From Ignavibacteria bacterium UBA2333 (lineage in GTDB: Bacteria > Bacteroidota > Ignavibacteria > Kapaibacteriales > Kapaibacteriaceae), in assembly GCA_002344895.1 (NCBI GenBank), contig DDUR01000053.1:49322-113321 (forward strand): a stretch of DNA of 64,000 bases. The letters run 5' to 3'. Within the stretch, counting starts at the first letter, position 1; every line of letters begins with the position of its first letter. Shown one piece after another: positions 61,148 through 64,000 of this stretch. Both the position numbers and the translations under genes were made by a program. Below the pieces are notes generated by a model that was not told where the DNA came from, made no database searches, and saw only the letters and a list, made by a program, of their open reading frames with translations.

Positions 61148-62696
61148 GTCTCACGGCGCGTCCAAACACATCTTCCATAAGTCCCTTCCGTCGCTCTGCG
61201 CCCCATATCTCAATATCGGGCACTGTAGACGGAGCAGAGAGATACAGATCAATGGATGTTGGTGAGACAACAGCACGTAGGGTATGAACAATCTGCTGCT
61301 GACGGCGGTCAAGGCCTTCTCCAACACGTAACAAACAGCTGAGCACACGAACGATACGCTGTTCCTGAGCCGTTAAACGGGCAAAGGTTTCGTGTTTACG
61401 TTTTGGATGACTCTTACGGTGATATCGTGCAATGTTGGCAATGAGCTCGGTTTCATCATTCGTAAATCCTGGCAAACTTGAATTACGAATGATATAGTCA
61501 CTGTGTTTATGATGCTGTTCGGCACTGATGTGATATCCAACGTCATGTAACAGCGCAGCAGCTTCGAGCAGCTCTCGCTCCTTGTCGCCAAACTTGTGGA
61601 GCGAGCGCAGATCGTCAAACAACCTCAGACAGAGATTTTTGACATGTTCGGCATGGCGACGTCGGACACGATACAGATCACAGAGATGATCAACACTCTG
61701 ATACCGCAGATGTGAGAGGTGATGATACTCATCAATGTCGCGCTGTTTTTGTACCGTATCAAAAACAATTCCCTCACGCAGGGCATATCCGGAGATTGTC
61801 AGCTCTTGAATATTCAGCCCAAGAATTGCCTGCTCAAGAATTAATGCTCCACCAGTGATAACATCAATTCGTTTAGGGTCAAGCCCTGGCAAGGCGGCAC
61901 GTTCTTCGGCTGTTTCGGCAGCGACAATTGTGGATATGGTATCGAGCAGGTCGGTGCGATGGAAACGCAGACCATTTAACGACTCTGGAATCCTGCGTCC
62001 TGATCGTGCCATCACCATCGATGCAATGGCATGAATTGTCCCACTACATCCCACGGCCGCTTCAAATCCGTAGGCAATCAGTTCCTGAAAAACGGGAGCC
62101 CAGTCACCACGGATTGCCTGGCGACAATCTTCTACGGCCTCTTCGGTAGCGCGTCCATCAGCAAAGAACCGCGTCGACATACGAATATGTCCCAGCTTTG
62201 CTGAGTGAACATAGGCAACATCACCCTTTTCGCCGATGATGGTCTCTGTACTACCACCACCGATATCAATCACAAGGGAACGTTTTGCAAGAACGGGAAC
62301 GGCATGCAGAGCACCTTCATAGATCAGGCGTCCTTCTTCCACACCACTCACAACTTCAATCTGAATCCCTGTTGTCTCGAACACACGCGTCACAAACTGT
62401 TCGGCATTCATGGCCTCGCGCACGGCGCTTGTGGCAACGGCGCGGATACGAGCACCGTGTTGTGCTGCTTCACGAGCAAAACGCTGCAACACCGTCACTC
62501 CTCGGTCCATTGCATCGTCGGCGAGTTTTTTCATATCGCCGCCGGCAGAACCAAGGCGTACCATCTCCTTGTTTCGCGCATGGATACGTAACACACCACG
62601 TGTGCTAACGCTGGCCACAACCATGTGGAACGAGTTTGTTCCTACATCGATGGCAGCAATGAGGTCGGACTCTACGGACTCCCTCGGATCGGTCAT
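61128..62696 (-). CDS. Ppx/GppA phosphatase family protein with HD domain
   Basis: An exopolyphosphatase / guanosine pentaphosphate phosphatase-like protein of 522 residues. The actin-like ATPase fold is shown by AAIDVGTNSFHMVVAS and LVIDIGGGSTETIIGE, with AVGCSGTIHAIASM between. The C-terminal HD-type domain begins near residue 325 and contains AALLHDVGYHISAEQHHKHSDYII. Likely roles are polyphosphate turnover or (p)ppGpp metabolism; sequence alone does not decide. The -7 box TATCTTCG lies 4 nt before ATG 62696. Confidence 0.93.
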   Translation of the reverse strand: MTDPRESVESDLIAAIDVGTNSFHMVVASVSTRGVLRIHARNKEMVRLGSAGGDMKKLADDAMDRGVTVLQRFAREAAQHGARIRAVATSAVREAMNAEQFVTRVFETTGIQIEVVSGVEEGRLIYEGALHAVPVLAKRSLVIDIGGGSTETIIGEKGDVAYVHSAKLGHIRMSTRFFADGRATEEAVEDCRQAIRGDWAPVFQELIAYGFEAAVGCSGTIHAIASMVMARSGRRIPESLNGLRFHRTDLLDTISTIVAAETAEERAALPGLDPKRIDVITGGALILEQAILGLNIQELTISGYALREGIVFDTVQKQRDIDEYHHLSHLRYQSVDHLCDLYRVRRRHAEHVKNLCLRLFDDLRSLHKFGDKERELLEAAALLHDVGYHISAEQHHKHSDYIIRNSSLPGFTNDETELIANIARYHRKSHPKRKHETFARLTAQEQRIVRVLSCLLRVGEGLDRRQQQIVHTLRAVVSPTSIDLYLSAPSTVPDIEIWGAERRKGLMEDVFGRAVRLMLHAA

Positions 62697-62700
62697 AGCG

Positions 62701-62708
62701 CGAAGATA
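62701..62708 (-). promoter_or_regulatory. -7 box TATCTTCG of the Ppx/GppA gene
   Basis: TTCG variant, 4 nt (CGCT) before ATG 62696; predicts a leaderless mRNA. Confidence 0.4.
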
Positions 62709-62733
62709 GACAGTGATCGTACTAGATTGCCGT

Positions 62734-62838
62734 ATGCTTCAGAAATACTTCATCATCTTCATGGCCATAGTTGTCGGCCTGATCCTTTTCAGCACCGTCG
62801 CCAAGGGCTTTTTTCGCAGGTTCACAGGAAAGCGCTGA
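62734..62838 (+). CDS. 34-residue single-helix membrane peptide
   Basis: A short frame, ATG 62734 to TGA 62838. The first 24 residues form one hydrophobic helix (YFIIFMAIVVGLILFSTVAK) and the tail is basic (FFRRFTGKR). The stop overlaps the next ATG (TGATG), typical of coupled genes here, and a near -7 box (TAGATTGC) lies 10 nt upstream. It may help the acyltransferase-like membrane protein or act as a leader peptide; no family was recognised. Confidence is limited by its length. Confidence 0.5.
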   Translation: MLQKYFIIFMAIVVGLILFSTVAKGFFRRFTGKR

Positions 62839-63974
62839 TGAAACAGACGGCGGAGCAACGGCAACGATTTGTGTTTCTTGACATCCTGCGTGGCATTGCT
62901 GCCATCTGGATGATACAGGTCCACGTCACAAATCAGTTACTCGACGTATCGTATAAGGACTCGTGGTTCTACGACGTTGTGAACATCTCCAACGGCTTTG
63001 TAGCACCAACGTTTGTGTTCTGTGCAGGAGCGGGATTGTGGATTGCACTTTCGCGGAAGGGTGATGAATGGCGACGTTTCTCGCCGTCGTTGTTTGACTA
63101 TCTGCGTCGGCTTGCCATTATCCTGTTCTGGGCCTACATGTTACATGTACCGTTCTATTCCTTTGACAGAACGATCTATGCAACACGTGAAGAACTCCTG
63201 CCGTTTTTTCAGAGTGACGTTCTACACGTTATCGTCTACACAAGTCTCGCCGTCCTCGTTACCTTCCTCCTGACGTCAAGCCTACGTCGTACAAGCCTAC
63301 TTGCAGGTATTGGTGCCATCCTCATCATGATTGGCACAAAGTTCTTCTGGAACACTTCACCAGCAGACTGGTTGGTTGAGCCCATCTCACGTATGGTCTT
63401 ACCGGCACCGTACTCCCCCTTTCCCCTCCTGCCGTGGGCCTGTTATCTCCTCGCAGGCGTTGCTGTTGCATCTCTATTTTTTTCATCGACGGATAAGGGG
63501 CGAATGGGGCGGTGGTTCTTGATTGGTGGTCTTTTGTTACCAGTTGCCTTGTTTACCTTCAAGAATACCGTTGTCACGCCGTGGACAGACACATGGTGGA
63601 CCACATCACCGGGTGTACATCTTTTCCGTATCTGTGGTACGCTTGTGTTATGGGGTGGATTGTTTCTCATTGAAGACAAACTCAGCACATCACGTCTGGC
63701 TCAATACCTCAAACTCGTTGGCACAGAGTCACTGTTTGTGTATGTAGCCCATCTCCTTGTTGTGTATGGCAACACAGCAGATTTCTTACGTTCTACCTTT
63801 CACATTGGCACAACAGACTGGTGGGGATCATTCCTCGGCTTTGTTATTATCTGCGTGCCTACACTGCTTGTTATGTCGGCCTGGCACAACTACAAACGCA
63901 ATCACCCCAACCGCGCCAAAAAACTCACCGTCCTCGTCATCGTTGGCATGGTGGTGGGGTTTGTTGTGGGGTGA
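62838..63974 (+). CDS. acyltransferase-like membrane protein (HGSNAT/DUF1624 type)
   Basis: A 378-residue multispanning membrane protein with about ten helices. The start RFVFLDILRGIAAIWMIQVH, with its conserved RGIA and downstream His, is the signature of the DUF1624/heparan-alpha-glucosaminide N-acetyltransferase and related acyltransferase families. These move an acyl or acetyl group across the membrane onto sugars. A surface-glycan substrate would suit the neighbourhood but is a guess. A GGGGC motif copy (63497-63510) encodes KGRMGR in a cytoplasmic or periplasmic loop. The start overlaps the 34-residue peptide; GGAAAG lies before the ATG. Confidence 0.82.
   Translation: MKQTAEQRQRFVFLDILRGIAAIWMIQVHVTNQLLDVSYKDSWFYDVVNISNGFVAPTFVFCAGAGLWIALSRKGDEWRRFSPSLFDYLRRLAIILFWAYMLHVPFYSFDRTIYATREELLPFFQSDVLHVIVYTSLAVLVTFLLTSSLRRTSLLAGIGAILIMIGTKFFWNTSPADWLVEPISRMVLPAPYSPFPLLPWACYLLAGVAVASLFFSSTDKGRMGRWFLIGGLLLPVALFTFKNTVVTPWTDTWWTTSPGVHLFRICGTLVLWGGLFLIEDKLSTSRLAQYLKLVGTESLFVYVAHLLVVYGNTADFLRSTFHIGTTDWWGSFLGFVIICVPTLLVMSAWHNYKRNHPNRAKKLTVLVIVGMVVGFVVG
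63497..63510 (+). repeat. GGGGC-GAAT-GGGGC motif
   Basis: Inside the acyltransferase-like gene, read as KGRMGR in a loop between helices. Confidence 0.85.
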
Positions 63975-63976
63975 AG

Positions 63977-64000
63977 AGGTGGGGGAAGGTGGGGGATGGT
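63977..64000. repeat. period-10 G-run repeat (truncated by window end)
   Basis: Two GGGGG runs spaced by AAGGT, beginning 3 bp after the 63974 stop codon. It is the reverse complement of the unit at 57826-57854. Confidence 0.85.

Noticed and set aside
774..63510. The GGGGC motif as a protein repeat or domain linker
   Set aside because: Copies are read in different frames and from both strands and also occur between genes, so the signal is at DNA level.

Overview
This is a gene-dense stretch of one bacterial chromosome with no rRNA, insertion sequence, prophage or CRISPR array. No gene-free stretch reaches 300 bases; the largest are 49220-49417, 27936-28113 and 60221-60385. Three things point to the Bacteroidota/Chlorobiota (FCB) superphylum: two proteins with type IX secretion (T9SS) C-terminal sorting domains, DUF4159/DUF4175 membrane proteins, and repeated promoter -7 boxes of the form TAnnTT(T/C)G in place of TATAAT. 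The mix of an Ignavibacteria-like gene set with a CcmE that carries Cys instead of His would fit a Kapabacteria/Ignavibacteria-type lineage, but that is inference.

Layout. 1-3200 (minus): rsmG, DUF4159 and DUF4175 genes in one operon. 3199-14764 (plus): a glycosyltransferase, endonuclease III, then an envelope block in which two paralogous OmpA-domain proteins flank a 1444-residue secreted protein (von Willebrand A, seven-bladed WD40 propeller, ASPM/SPD-2/Hydin-like domains, T9SS signal), followed by a glycosyltransferase and an RluE-like pseudouridine synthase. 14654-19012 (minus): cytochrome c maturation genes ccmC, ccmD, ccmE, an OB-fold-like gene and ccmF. 19028-21977 (minus): a partner-switching module (SpoIIE phosphatase, STAS protein, RsbW-like kinase). 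22036-24594: a lipoprotein, a CASTOR/POLLUX-type channel and tRNA-Thr(CGU). 24690-30141: SMUG2-like glycosylase, M32 carboxypeptidase, queA and uvrB. 30113-40098: polysaccharide genes (three glycosyltransferases, a methyltransferase, Wzz, an O-antigen ligase/polymerase) running into PBP2 and an orphan solute-binding lipoprotein. 40084-42523: a Nudix-SRPBCC fusion, truA and an exported MsrB. 42601-49219 (minus): a complete RND efflux operon including its TetR regulator. 49418-56801 (minus): HAD phosphatase, glycosyltransferase, WbaP-like initiating transferase, UvrD-type helicase and a fused alpha/beta 2-oxoacid dehydrogenase E1. 56877-63974: T9SS cargo, a beta-barrel, HtrA, a HipA-like kinase, a Ppx/GppA phosphatase, a 34-residue membrane peptide and an acyltransferase-like membrane protein.

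Genes are packed into operons with ATGA, GTGA and TAATG overlaps, and five of seven convergent pairs overlap at their 3' ends. Several start codons lie only 3-7 nt after a -7 box, which suggests leaderless mRNAs.

The most unusual signal is a dispersed 14-bp motif, GGGGC-N4-GGGGC (spacer mostly RAAN). There are twelve exact-core copies and one with a 6-bp spacer, on both strands, in coding and non-coding DNA and in several reading frames. A related G-run repeat of period 10 follows two stop codons. No gene in the window explains either repeat.
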